Below, in pieces: positions 49,143 to 57,739 of a stretch of 64,000 nt of DNA (positions are counted from its first letter, which is position 1; each line of letters opens with the position of its first letter). The notes beneath the pieces are model-generated. The model was not told where the DNA came from, ran no database searches, and worked only from the letters and a program-made list of their open reading frames with translations. The translations under genes and the position numbers were made by a program. The stretch comes from Terriglobia bacterium (lineage in GTDB: Bacteria; Acidobacteriota; Terriglobia; JAJPHL01): NCBI GenBank assembly GCA_021325275.1, contig JAJPHL010000032.1, positions 62,001 through 126,000 of the forward strand. The letters are read 5' to 3'.

Positions 49143-50543
49143 ATGCTGAAAATCCTAAGCCGCTACGTATCGCTAAAGACCTTGCTGCTGCTGGTCACCG
49201 AGGTCTTTTGGATTGCCGCGGCCTTGACGATCCTCGGCAATCTCTACGCGCGTTACGTCATCCATTGGCCGGAAGGCGTCGACGTGCCGTTTCTCGCCAT
49301 CCGCATCGCATTGATCACCTTGGTTTTTCAGGTGAGCATGTACTACAACGATCTCTACGATCTCGACGTGGTGAACTCGCGGCAGGAATTGCTGATTCGC
49401 ATCCTGCAAAGTTTCGGCGTGGCCTGCCTGGTGCTGGTGCCCGTCTTCCTGATTTTCCCGAAGATGGTGATCCATTCGAGCAACGTGGTGGCGGCCGGCG
49501 TCGTGATCGGCGTGCTGATCCTGTTGGGATGGCGCATGTTGATCACCATGGCGTATCGCTTGTACGAAGTGCCCAAGCGCGTAATCATTCTCGGCACTGG
49601 TCCTCTGGCGATGGACATGGTGAAGGCGCTGAAAGCGCGCACCGATCTCGGACTGAAGATCACCGGGCTGATCTCGGCCACGTCCGAGGCGCCCGCGGAA
49701 CCGCCGGAAGGCGTGGCCATCTTGGGATCGATGGACAAGCTCGAGCAGCTCGCCGATCAAGTAGGCGTTGATCGCGTCGTGGTGGCGCTCTCCGACCGCC
49801 GAGGGACGCTGCCGATCCGTGAATTGCTGGCGCTGAAATTGCGCGGCGTTGAAATCGACGACGCGCACTCGTTCTACGAAAAAGTCACCGGAAAAATTCG
49901 CACCACCGCCTTGCCGCCCAGTTGGCTGGTGTTCGGCGAGGGTTTTCAGGAACTGGCGCGCAAAGTCCGCCACAAACAGGTTCTCGATTTCTTCCTGGCG
50001 TTGATTGCCTCGGTTCCCGCGCTGCCGATTTCCGCTGTGGTCGCGCTGATCGTGAAGTTCGATTCCAAGGGCCCCGTGCTTTTCAAGCAAGAGCGCGTCG
50101 GTTATCGCGGAAAAACTTTCATGATGTACAAATTCCGCACGATGCGCACCGACGCCGAAGCGGTGGGCGGGCCGCAATGGGCGTCCGAGGACGATCCGCG
50201 AATCACACGCGTCGGCCGTTGGCTGCGCAAGACGCGTCTCGACGAGATTCCGCAACTGTGGAATGTGCTGCGCGGAGAAGTCAGCATCGTGGGACCGCGC
50301 GCGGAACGGCCGCACTTCGTGCAAATGTTGAGCGAGCAATTGAACTACTACGCCGAGCGTCACGTGGTGCGTCCGGGCATCACGGGATGGGCGCAAATCC
50401 GCTACCCATATGGCTCGTCGGTGGAAGACGCGCTGCAAAAGTTGCAATACGATTTGTTCTACATCAAGAACTGTTCGCTGATTCTCGACTTCTTGATCAT
50501 GTTCGAGACGGCGAAAGTAGTCTTGTTCGGTCGCGGGCGGTAG
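49143..50543 (+). CDS. Exopolysaccharide polyprenyl glycosylphosphotransferase (sugar transferase, exosortase/PEP-CTERM-associated type)
   Basis: N-terminal TMs, CoA-binding-like domain '[19 protein letters not shown]', C-terminal '[30 protein letters not shown]...[38 protein letters not shown]'. Confidence 0.95.
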   Translation: MLKILSRYVSLKTLLLLVTEVFWIAAALTILGNLYARYVIHWPEGVDVPFLAIRIALITLVFQVSMYYNDLYDLDVVNSRQELLIRILQSFGVACLVLVPVFLIFPKMVIHSSNVVAAGVVIGVLILLGWRMLITMAYRLYEVPKRVIILGTGPLAMDMVKALKARTDLGLKITGLISATSEAPAEPPEGVAILGSMDKLEQLADQVGVDRVVVALSDRRGTLPIRELLALKLRGVEIDDAHSFYEKVTGKIRTTALPPSWLVFGEGFQELARKVRHKQVLDFFLALIASVPALPISAVVALIVKFDSKGPVLFKQERVGYRGKTFMMYKFRTMRTDAEAVGGPQWASEDDPRITRVGRWLRKTRLDEIPQLWNVLRGEVSIVGPRAERPHFVQMLSEQLNYYAERHVVRPGITGWAQIRYPYGSSVEDALQKLQYDLFYIKNCSLILDFLIMFETAKVVLFGRGR

Positions 50544-50568
50544 CCGCCCGCGGGCTTGGGAATTCACT

Positions 50569-52962
50569 ATGAATCGGCGCCTCTTCCTTCAACTCGCGGG
50601 AGCCGCTTTTGCCGCACGCGGGTCCGCGCAAACCGCGCCGCGACTCCTCTCGAGCACGTGGCCCGCGCGATGGGTCGTGGTTCCCGGAACGTCACCGCAC
50701 GAATACGGCGTCTATCATTTCCGCCGCACCTTCGGACTCGACACCGTGCCGAAGCCGTTTCTCGTGCACGTGAGCGCCGACAATCGCTATCGCCTTTTCG
50801 TGAACGGTAAGTTGGCGTCGGCCGGCCCCGCGCGCGGCGACTTAAATCATTGGCGCTATGAAACCGTCGATCTCGCGCCCCTCCTGCGCGAAGGGCCCAA
50901 CGTTTTGGCGGCGGTGGTGTGGAACGACGGTCCTTACACCGCGGTCGCGCAGTTCACTTCGCAAACCGGATTTCTCATGTGCGGCGATTCCGACGAATCG
51001 AAGCTCGTCAACACCGGACCCGATTGGTACGGCATCGCTAATCGCGCGTATCAACCGCTGCGTTTGGGTAATGCGCTCTCCGCGTACTCCGCGATTCCTC
51101 CCGGTGAGCTCGTGGAAGGCTCGGCATATCCGTGGGGATGGGAACGGCTGGGATTCAACGACAACATGTGGCGCGGCGCCGTGGCTGTCGATCGCGGCGC
51201 CGGATCGCCGCGCGATGTCCGCGACGGCCCGAATCGTTGGATGCTGGTCGAGCGCACGATTCCGCAGATGGAAGAAACGCCGCAGCGCTTTGCGACTGTG
51301 CGTCAACAATCGGGCGCGCGAATTCCCGCGGCCTATCCCGAGAAGTCCGCGAGTTTCCAAGTGCCCGCGAAAACCACGGCGCACTTCCTGCTCGATCAAG
51401 GGCATCTCACCACCGCGTTTCCGGAACTCCTGGTGAGCGGCGGCGCGGGCGCGCGCGTCACAATGCGCTACGCCGAATCGCTTTATCTACCCGGCGAAAC
51501 GCCGGAGAAGCCGTCGCATGACAAAGGAAATCGCAACGACGTGGACGGCAAACTCTTCTTCGGCGCCACGGATGTTTTCAATCCCGACGGCGAACGCAAT
51601 CGACTGTTCCGTCCGCTCTACTGGCGGACGTTCCGCTACGTCGACGTGGCGATCGATACGCAAAACGATCCGCTGACGATCGAAGATTTGAGCTCGGTCT
51701 ACACAGGTTATCCGTTCGAAAGAAAAGCCCGCTTCGAAGCCAACGAGGGAGATGCCGAGCTACAAAAGGTTTTGGAAGTCGGCTGGCGCACCGCGCGCCT
51801 CTGCGCGCACGAAACCTACATGGATTGCCCATACTACGAGCAACTCCAATACGCCGGCGACACGCGCGTGCAATGCCTCGTCTCGCTCTACAATTCCGGC
51901 GACTCGCGACTGATGCGCTCGGCCATCGAGCATTTGGACGCCTCGCGCACGTCGGAAGGCGCTACGCTTTCCCGCGCGCCTTCGGCGCTTCAGCAATACA
52001 TCCCCGGGTTTTCGCTCTGGTGGATCGGTATGGTCCACGACTATTGGATGTACGCCGCACACACGCCCGACCAGTTGGCGTTTGTCGCGGCGATGGTCCC
52101 CGGAGTACGCGCGGTGCTCGAGTTTTTTGCGTCGCATCAGCGCGTCGATGGATCGCTGGGGCCGATGCCGTGGTGGAATTACGTCGACTGGGTTGAAAAA
52201 TGGTCCGGCGGCGTTCCACCGCGCGGGGAGAACGGCAATTCCGCGCCGCAAGATTTGCAATTACTGATGGCCCTCGATTGGGCGTCCCATCTGGAAACAG
52301 CGTTTGGAAGAAAATCGCGCGCCGCGGAAAATGCCGCGGCCGCCGACACGCTGCGCGCGACGATCAAGCGTCTGTATTGGGATGAAAAGCGTGGACTCTT
52401 CGCCGACACGCCGACGCACGACGTTTTTTCGCAGCACTCGAACGCCTTGGCCGTGCTTTCGCGGACGGCGACGGACTCGCACGCGGTGATGGAAAAAGCT
52501 TTGGCGTCAGGTTCGGGACTAGCGCAGTGCTCAGTGTATTTCAAATACTACTTGCACCAAGCGATGACGCAAGCGGGACTCGGCGACCGTTACCTCGACA
52601 TGCTCGCGCCGTGGAAGGAACAATTGGCGTTGGGCGTGACGACGTGGCCGGAAGAATTTCGCACCACGTCGCGCTCCGATTGTCACGCCTGGGGCGCGAG
52701 TCCCAACATTGAATTGTTCCGCACCGTGCTGGGCGTCGACTCGCTGGCGCCGGGATTCTCTCGCGTGCTGATCGCCCCGCATCTCGGAAAACTCACGCGC
52801 GCTTCGGGTACGATCCCGCATCCGAAAGGCGAAATCTCCGTGCGCCTCGATGCCGGCGCGGCGAAACCATCCGCACAAATCGTGCTGCCCGCGGGCGTGG
52901 ACGGCGAACTGCGCTGGAAGGGAATCACGAAAGCGTTGGTCGCCGGGAAAAACGAGATCTGA
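50569..52962 (+). CDS. Alpha-L-rhamnosidase (GH78-like), Tat-type signal
   Basis: 'MNRRLFLQLAGAAFAARGSA'; 'YHFRRTFGLD...PFLVHVSADNRYRLFVNGKLASAGPARGDLNHWRYETVDLAPLL'; 'CAHETYMDCPYYEQLQYAGDTRVQ' six-hairpin region. Confidence 0.88.
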   Translation: MNRRLFLQLAGAAFAARGSAQTAPRLLSSTWPARWVVVPGTSPHEYGVYHFRRTFGLDTVPKPFLVHVSADNRYRLFVNGKLASAGPARGDLNHWRYETVDLAPLLREGPNVLAAVVWNDGPYTAVAQFTSQTGFLMCGDSDESKLVNTGPDWYGIANRAYQPLRLGNALSAYSAIPPGELVEGSAYPWGWERLGFNDNMWRGAVAVDRGAGSPRDVRDGPNRWMLVERTIPQMEETPQRFATVRQQSGARIPAAYPEKSASFQVPAKTTAHFLLDQGHLTTAFPELLVSGGAGARVTMRYAESLYLPGETPEKPSHDKGNRNDVDGKLFFGATDVFNPDGERNRLFRPLYWRTFRYVDVAIDTQNDPLTIEDLSSVYTGYPFERKARFEANEGDAELQKVLEVGWRTARLCAHETYMDCPYYEQLQYAGDTRVQCLVSLYNSGDSRLMRSAIEHLDASRTSEGATLSRAPSALQQYIPGFSLWWIGMVHDYWMYAAHTPDQLAFVAAMVPGVRAVLEFFASHQRVDGSLGPMPWWNYVDWVEKWSGGVPPRGENGNSAPQDLQLLMALDWASHLETAFGRKSRAAENAAAADTLRATIKRLYWDEKRGLFADTPTHDVFSQHSNALAVLSRTATDSHAVMEKALASGSGLAQCSVYFKYYLHQAMTQAGLGDRYLDMLAPWKEQLALGVTTWPEEFRTTSRSDCHAWGASPNIELFRTVLGVDSLAPGFSRVLIAPHLGKLTRASGTIPHPKGEISVRLDAGAAKPSAQIVLPAGVDGELRWKGITKALVAGKNEI

Positions 52963-52965
52963 CGT

Positions 52966-53853
52966 CTACGCCAACGCGAGATTCAAATTCTCGATCGCCT
53001 CGTCGACTTCAGCCGTGTTTTTGAAACCCACGGTGACCGAGTCCACGCCGGCATTGCGGAACGCCTGACGCATGGCTGCTTGACGGTCTTCGCGTTTAGT
53101 GAACGCGCCTTCGCCGATTAGCTTCATGCTGATCACGCCCATGCCTTCCGACTTTACCTGCTTCACGTGACTCACAACTTCCGGCACGTTGCCCAGACCT
53201 TTCGTGTCGAAGTCCTCGGCATCCATCTTTGTGCCGTTGTGATTCATGCGGATCATCGCGATTTCCAGCCACTTGTTGCCCGGGAAGCGCCGCAACGCCG
53301 GCAGTCCATGGACGCTCGCGCCGTGCCCGACGATCTGTTGCTTATGTTTGGCTTCGAGCACGGCGTCCTGCCAGCGCCCGGTGTCGGTGGGCCAGGTCGC
53401 CACGTGCTGATAGTGCAGCAGCATGATGTCGAAGTAATCGGTGTTGGCGAGTTTGCGCAATTCGTCGAACTTTTCCTGCGGATCGACGCCTTCGTGCGTC
53501 GTGGTCACCTTCGACATCAGCCGATAACTGTCGCGCGGAATGCCCTTGAGCGCCACGCCCAACATCCGGTGCATGTCGCCGTAGGATTCCGCCGTCTCGA
53601 AGAAACGGATGCCGTTGTCGTAGGCGTATCGCACGAGGCGCGTGAACTGATCCTGACCCAAGTCGCGCTGCACCTTTCCACTAAATGTGCCGGTGCCGAA
53701 GGCGAGGCGCGTCACTTTCACATTGGATTTGCCGAGCGTCACCCAATCGGTAGCTTTCGCGCCCGCTGCGACAAGCGGGAGTCCGGTGGCGGCGATGGTG
53801 CCGGCGGCGAGGCCGGTCTTTAGGAAGTGGCGGCGAGAGAGGTGATGTTCCAC
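52966..53853 (-). CDS. Aldo/keto reductase family protein with Tat signal
   Basis: GTG start at 53853 preceded by GGAGGAATT; 'SRRHFLKTGLAAGTIAATG'; 'GIRFFETAESYGDMHRMLGVALKG'. Confidence 0.9.
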   Translation of the reverse strand: MEHHLSRRHFLKTGLAAGTIAATGLPLVAAGAKATDWVTLGKSNVKVTRLAFGTGTFSGKVQRDLGQDQFTRLVRYAYDNGIRFFETAESYGDMHRMLGVALKGIPRDSYRLMSKVTTTHEGVDPQEKFDELRKLANTDYFDIMLLHYQHVATWPTDTGRWQDAVLEAKHKQQIVGHGASVHGLPALRRFPGNKWLEIAMIRMNHNGTKMDAEDFDTKGLGNVPEVVSHVKQVKSEGMGVISMKLIGEGAFTKREDRQAAMRQAFRNAGVDSVTVGFKNTAEVDEAIENLNLALA

Positions 53854-53953
53854 AATTCCTCCAATGTTCGCGATTATATGCGGTCTTGGAACACGGAGGA
53901 CACGGAAAAAACCATTCGCACGGAAAGACACGGAAGAGACCAACCAAACACCA

Positions 53954-53979
53954 ACGGCCATCAGTTGTCTGATGGCCGT
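53954..53979 (-). terminator. Hairpin downstream of tRNA-Leu (probable terminator)
   Basis: ACGGCCATCAG/CTGATGGCCGT 11-bp perfect stem with TTGT loop, just 3' of the tRNA on its strand. Confidence 0.6.
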
Positions 53980-53989
53980 CGATAAAACT

Positions 53990-54076
53990 TGGTGCCCAAG
54001 AGAGGACTCGAACCTCCACTCCCTTGCGAGAACTAGGACCTGAACCTAGCGCGTCTGCCAGTTCCGCCACTTGGGC
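53990..54076 (-). tRNA. tRNA-Leu (anticodon CAG)
   Basis: Reverse complement GCCCAAGTGGCGGAACTGGCAGACGCGCTAGGTTCAGGTCCTAGTTCTCGCAAGGGAGTGGAGGTTCGAGTCCTCTCTTGGGCACCA. Closed acceptor stem, long variable arm, anticodon loop TTCAGGT, encoded CCA. Confidence 0.97.
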
Positions 54077-54168
54077 AACGACAAGCTTTTATTGTATCGC
54101 ACTTCGCTTTTTCCGTGTCCTCCGTGTTGACGGTTTTTCTGTGTTCTCCGTGTGCCAAACACGCCAAG

Positions 54169-54930
54169 CTACATAGTCTGCCTGTACCGCCGGAACGCCA
54201 CCGTAGCCATCACACCGAAGAACGTGGTATATCCGGCCAGCGCCGCGAGACGCCATACAAACCAATCGTTGCCTTCGAAACCGCCGCGCGCGATCGTCAC
54301 CGCCCAGTCGACAGGATTGTACTTGCACACGGTTTGAATCCACGGCGGCATCAGTTGCTTCGCCATGATCATGCTCGAAAGATAAATCATCGGCAGCATG
54401 GTGAAGTTTAGGACCGCGAACATCGTCTCCTGACGCCGCGTGAGAATCGCCATGGCGTTGGAGAGTCCGGCCATGCCGCCGCCCAAGAGCGCCGCCGCGA
54501 TGATCACCGCCGCAAAGCTGATGATATGCGCCTTGGGACGCGCGCCCAAGATCATCGCCACGCCAAGGATCACACACGATTGAACGCCCACCGTCATGCA
54601 GGCGTGCGTGACGCGTGCAATGATCAACGCGCTGCGCGTCACCGGCGTGGCCAGGAAGCGATCCACCACGCCGCGGTCGATATCGTTCAGCAATCCCATG
54701 CCGGCGTAGCCCGATCCGAACAGCGCCGACATGATGGCGATGCCCGGCGCCAGGAATTGCACGTAGCTCGATCCGAACGCGCCGAGCATGGTGATTTTTC
54801 CGAACAACTGGCTGAACAGGAGCATCCAGGTAATCGGCTGCACAATCGAAACCACCAGGAAAATCGGCATGCGCAGCGTGATGCGCCATTGCCGCATCAA
54901 CAAATGGAAAACATCGAGGATGAATTTCAT
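54169..54930 (-). CDS. ABC-2 type transporter permease (DrrB-like)
   Basis: 'MRQWRITLRMPIFLVVSIVQPITWMLLFSQLFGKI...DIDRGVVDRFLATPVTRSALIIARV' ABC-2 permease pattern. Confidence 0.92.
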   Translation of the reverse strand: MKFILDVFHLLMRQWRITLRMPIFLVVSIVQPITWMLLFSQLFGKITMLGAFGSSYVQFLAPGIAIMSALFGSGYAGMGLLNDIDRGVVDRFLATPVTRSALIIARVTHACMTVGVQSCVILGVAMILGARPKAHIISFAAVIIAAALLGGGMAGLSNAMAILTRRQETMFAVLNFTMLPMIYLSSMIMAKQLMPPWIQTVCKYNPVDWAVTIARGGFEGNDWFVWRLAALAGYTTFFGVMATVAFRRYRQTM

Positions 54931-54940
54931 TTTTGCTCCT

Positions 54941-55960
54941 TTACTTGGCTCCCGGCTTTGCGGTTCTCATGGCGGCCGGCACCGGACCACGCGGTCCGGC
55001 TGCTCCCGCCGCATCTGCCTTGGTAAACGATTTTCCGGTGACGCTCAGATACACCTCGTCGAGCGACGGCCGGCTCATCGCCACGTGCGACACGGGCAAC
55101 CCGGCCGCCTCCAGCGCCGCGATTAGCTTGGGAATCACGTGCGCGCCTTCCTCGGCTTGCGCCGAGCACGTTTGTCCCTCGCGAATCACGTTGGACAAGC
55201 CGGGCGTCGAGCGCAACAATTGCGCGGCCGCTTCGGCGTCGTGTCCCACGGCGATTTCCACTTGCACGATGTCGCCGCGCAGCGTGGCCTTCAGTTCGTT
55301 CGGGGTCCCTTGGGCGACAATCTTTCCACCGTCGACAATCGCCAGACGGTCGCACAAGCGATCGGCTTCCTCCAAATAATGCGTTGTCACGAGAATCGTC
55401 ATGCCGCCGTCTTTCGCCAGACGTTCGAGTTCGCGCCACATCACCGCGCGGCTCTCTGGATCCAATCCCGTCGTCGGCTCATCGAGCACCAGGATTTTCG
55501 GACGATGCACCAGGCCCATCGCCACGTCGAGGCGCCGCTTCATGCCGCCCGAATAGGTTTGGGTGACACGCTTCGCGGCGCTTTCGAGATCGAAAAGCTT
55601 CAGCAATTCGTCGACGCGGTTGTCGAGCGCCGCACCGGAGTGTCCGTAAAGCTGACCTTGCAGGTGCAGATTCTCGCGGCCCGTCGCCAAGAAATCCACC
55701 GTGGTGTTTTGCGAGACGTAACCGATTCGCCGGCGCACTTCCACCGGATCGGCGGCTACGTCGACGCCGTCGACTTCCACGCGTCCTTCCGTGGCGCTGG
55801 AAAGCGTCACGATGATTCGCACGGTAGTGGATTTGCCCGCGCCGTTGGGCCCGAGCAAGCCGAAGATCTCGCCTTGACGCACGGAAAAGGTTAAGCCCTT
55901 CAAAGCTTCGACTCCACCGGCGTAAGTTTTCTTCAGATCGCGAACATTGATGGCATCCAT
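54941..55960 (-). CDS. ABC transporter ATP-binding protein (DrrA-like)
   Basis: Walker A '[14 protein letters not shown]', signature '[36 protein letters not shown]', '[30 protein letters not shown]'. Confidence 0.96.
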   Translation of the reverse strand: MDAINVRDLKKTYAGGVEALKGLTFSVRQGEIFGLLGPNGAGKSTTVRIIVTLSSATEGRVEVDGVDVAADPVEVRRRIGYVSQNTTVDFLATGRENLHLQGQLYGHSGAALDNRVDELLKLFDLESAAKRVTQTYSGGMKRRLDVAMGLVHRPKILVLDEPTTGLDPESRAVMWRELERLAKDGGMTILVTTHYLEEADRLCDRLAIVDGGKIVAQGTPNELKATLRGDIVQVEIAVGHDAEAAAQLLRSTPGLSNVIREGQTCSAQAEEGAHVIPKLIAALEAAGLPVSHVAMSRPSLDEVYLSVTGKSFTKADAAGAAGPRGPVPAAMRTAKPGAK

Positions 55961-55997
55961 TCAAAAACCCCTTTGTTTTGAAGCAGTTGAGCCCCAC

Positions 55998-56026
55998 TTG
56001 ACAAACACACGCGTTCGTGGTAGTAT
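55998..56026 (+). promoter_or_regulatory. Near-consensus sigma-70 promoter facing away from the ABC operon
   Basis: TTGACA (55998-56003), 17-nt spacer, TAGTAT (56021-56026). The -10 overlaps a minus-strand TATACT (56022-56027). Confidence 0.55.
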
Positions 56027-56120
56027 AAAAAAAATCGCGTTTTTTCGCACCACTCAGCGCAGAAAATCCCCAACAAAGTCAATCGCCAGACAGGGTCTCG
56101 CACTTCTCCGTGCGTGTCAA

Positions 56121-56152
56121 CCGAAAAACCAAGTTCCCGAAAAACCAAGTTC
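56121..56152. repeat. Perfect 16-bp tandem duplication (CCGAAAAACCAAGTTC x2)
   Basis: Units 56121-56136 and 56137-56152 are identical. Confidence 0.9.
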
Positions 56153-56200
56153 GGAGGCCCGAGTCAAGAACACCGGGAACACACGCTGACCGTCCGCTTC

Positions 56201-56232
56201 CAATCTGTGTAATCTGTGCAATCTGTGGATTA
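56201..56232. repeat. Short quasi-tandem repeat (AATCTGTG-N)x3
   Basis: aatctgtgtaatctgtgcaatctgtggatt read directly. Confidence 0.7.
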
Positions 56233-56607
56233 CTTTTCGGTCAGTGGACGGTCGGCGTTTTTGGAGGCGGCGGCTTCGTTGGCCTTTTCCTCCGCTTCAA
56301 GCTCCCGCACCACGTCCGGCAGGCAATTCATGCAGACCTTGTGCTTGGCTTTTGCGGCGTGCGGCCGATAACAAATGTCCGCGCCACAGCGTTCGCACAA
56401 GGCGCGTCGATCGTCGACGAAGGCGTGCTGATGCCAGAACGCGCAGCCCAGCACCACGTTGTTCTCATCCTCAATCGTGGTGATGGGAAGGCCCTCGGCG
56501 GGCGTGCCCTTCGCGGCCAGCTCGTCGGCGGTTTCCTTGGTGATGGACAGACTGCTTCCGCCGAACTTCTCCAGTAGTTCCTTCAACGCGCGCCGTTTCG
56601 GATCCAT
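56230..56607 (-). CDS. Small hypothetical protein with putative zinc-binding cysteines
   Basis: 'LCERCGADICYRPHAAKAKHKVCMNC' contains paired CxxC motifs; compact ORF upstream-linked to the BNR-type gene. Confidence 0.6.
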   Translation of the reverse strand: MDPKRRALKELLEKFGGSSLSITKETADELAAKGTPAEGLPITTIEDENNVVLGCAFWHQHAFVDDRRALCERCGADICYRPHAAKAKHKVCMNCLPDVVRELEAEEKANEAAASKNADRPLTEK

Positions 56608-56635
56608 TCGCTCTCTCGCCCCGTAGAAGAATATA

Positions 56636-57730
56636 TTATTCGTGAAAATCGCGCGCTTCTACTGAAATAATTGACGGTAAATTCGACGCCAAACGCGACC
56701 ACGTGTCGCCGCCGTTCACACTGGCGTACAACTCGCCCGCCGTCGTGCCGAAGTAGACACCCGCGCGCTCGCAACCGTCGGTGGCCGATCCGTGACGGAG
56801 CACTTGCGTGTAGACGCCCGATTGCGGCAATCCGCGCTTGAGCAATTCCCATTTCTTCCCGCCGTTGCGCGAGCGATACACGCCCAGACGCCCGCCGCAC
56901 ATGTAGCGTTCCGCCGGGCTGATCTCGGGAAACACGTAGATCGTTTCCTTCTCGTTGGGATCCACGGCGATCGCGAATCCGAAACGCGACGGCAGTCCTT
57001 TGCAGCAATCGGTCCAATTCTCTCCGTTGTCGGTGGTTCGATACACGCCGCAATGATTCTGCTGGAAAATCCAGCCCGCGCGTCCGCCCGGGTGCATGGA
57101 GTGCACGCATTGCCCGACTTCGGGGAATTTGTCCGGTTGAAAATCCGCGATCACGCCCTTGTTGTACGGCTTCCAAGTGGCGCCGTCGTCGTCGGAGCGG
57201 AAAAATCCCGCCACGGAAATGCCTACGCTCACGCGCTTCGCGTCGAAAGGGTCGGGAATAATGTGATGCACCATCATCCCTCCTCCGCCGGGATTCCACT
57301 TACTGCGCGACGGATGATCGGTGAGCGAACGCACTTCGCTCCAGTTTTTTCCTCCGTCGTCGGAGCGGAACAGCGCACCGGGATCCACGCCGCACCACAA
57401 CGTTTGCGGCCGCGACGCGCGGTCCGGCTGAATCCGCCAGATGCGATTCAAGTTCAGTCCGCGCTCTTTGTCGAACGCGATTCCGGCAGACGACTTCTCC
57501 CACGTTTTTCCGCCGTCCGCGGAGACTTGCACGTCGTTGCCCCACCAACTGGTGTTGATCGCCGCCCACAATCGGCCGTCGCGCGGGTCGCGATCGAGAT
57601 GATTCACTTCCCAGCCCGTGTGCAAGGGTCCCGTCACCTTCCACGCTTTGCGCTTGGGATCGGACGAGAAAATGAACGCACCCTTGCGAGTGCCGACATA
57701 GAGTTGAACCTTCGATTGCCCCTTTTTCAT
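56636..57730 (-). CDS. BNR/Asp-box beta-propeller (exo-sialidase/YCF48-like) protein without obvious signal peptide
   Basis: Repeats 'VSADGGKTWEKS', 'FRSDDGGKNWSEV', 'FRSDDDGATWKPY', 'YRTTDNGENWTDC', 'YRSRNGGKKWELL'. Confidence 0.88.
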   Translation of the reverse strand: MKKGQSKVQLYVGTRKGAFIFSSDPKRKAWKVTGPLHTGWEVNHLDRDPRDGRLWAAINTSWWGNDVQVSADGGKTWEKSSAGIAFDKERGLNLNRIWRIQPDRASRPQTLWCGVDPGALFRSDDGGKNWSEVRSLTDHPSRSKWNPGGGGMMVHHIIPDPFDAKRVSVGISVAGFFRSDDDGATWKPYNKGVIADFQPDKFPEVGQCVHSMHPGGRAGWIFQQNHCGVYRTTDNGENWTDCCKGLPSRFGFAIAVDPNEKETIYVFPEISPAERYMCGGRLGVYRSRNGGKKWELLKRGLPQSGVYTQVLRHGSATDGCERAGVYFGTTAGELYASVNGGDTWSRLASNLPSIISVEARDFHE

Positions 57731-57739
57731 GCCGCTATT

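Larger units (their letters stand above)
53890..54128. repeat. 21-bp perfect inverted repeat flanking the tRNA-Leu gene
   Basis: AACACGGAGGACACGGAAAAA at 53890-53910 and its exact reverse complement at 54108-54128. Confidence 0.9.

Noticed and set aside
49173-50567. 464-aa minus-strand ORF opposite the glycosylphosphotransferase
   Set aside because: Shadow ORF; His/Gln/Arg-rich translation.
56110-56577. 155-aa plus-strand ORF downstream of the 55998 promoter as a protein-coding gene
   Set aside because: Mostly antisense to the CxxC protein gene, no ribosome-binding site, no domain sense; the ncRNA explanation is preferred but unproven.
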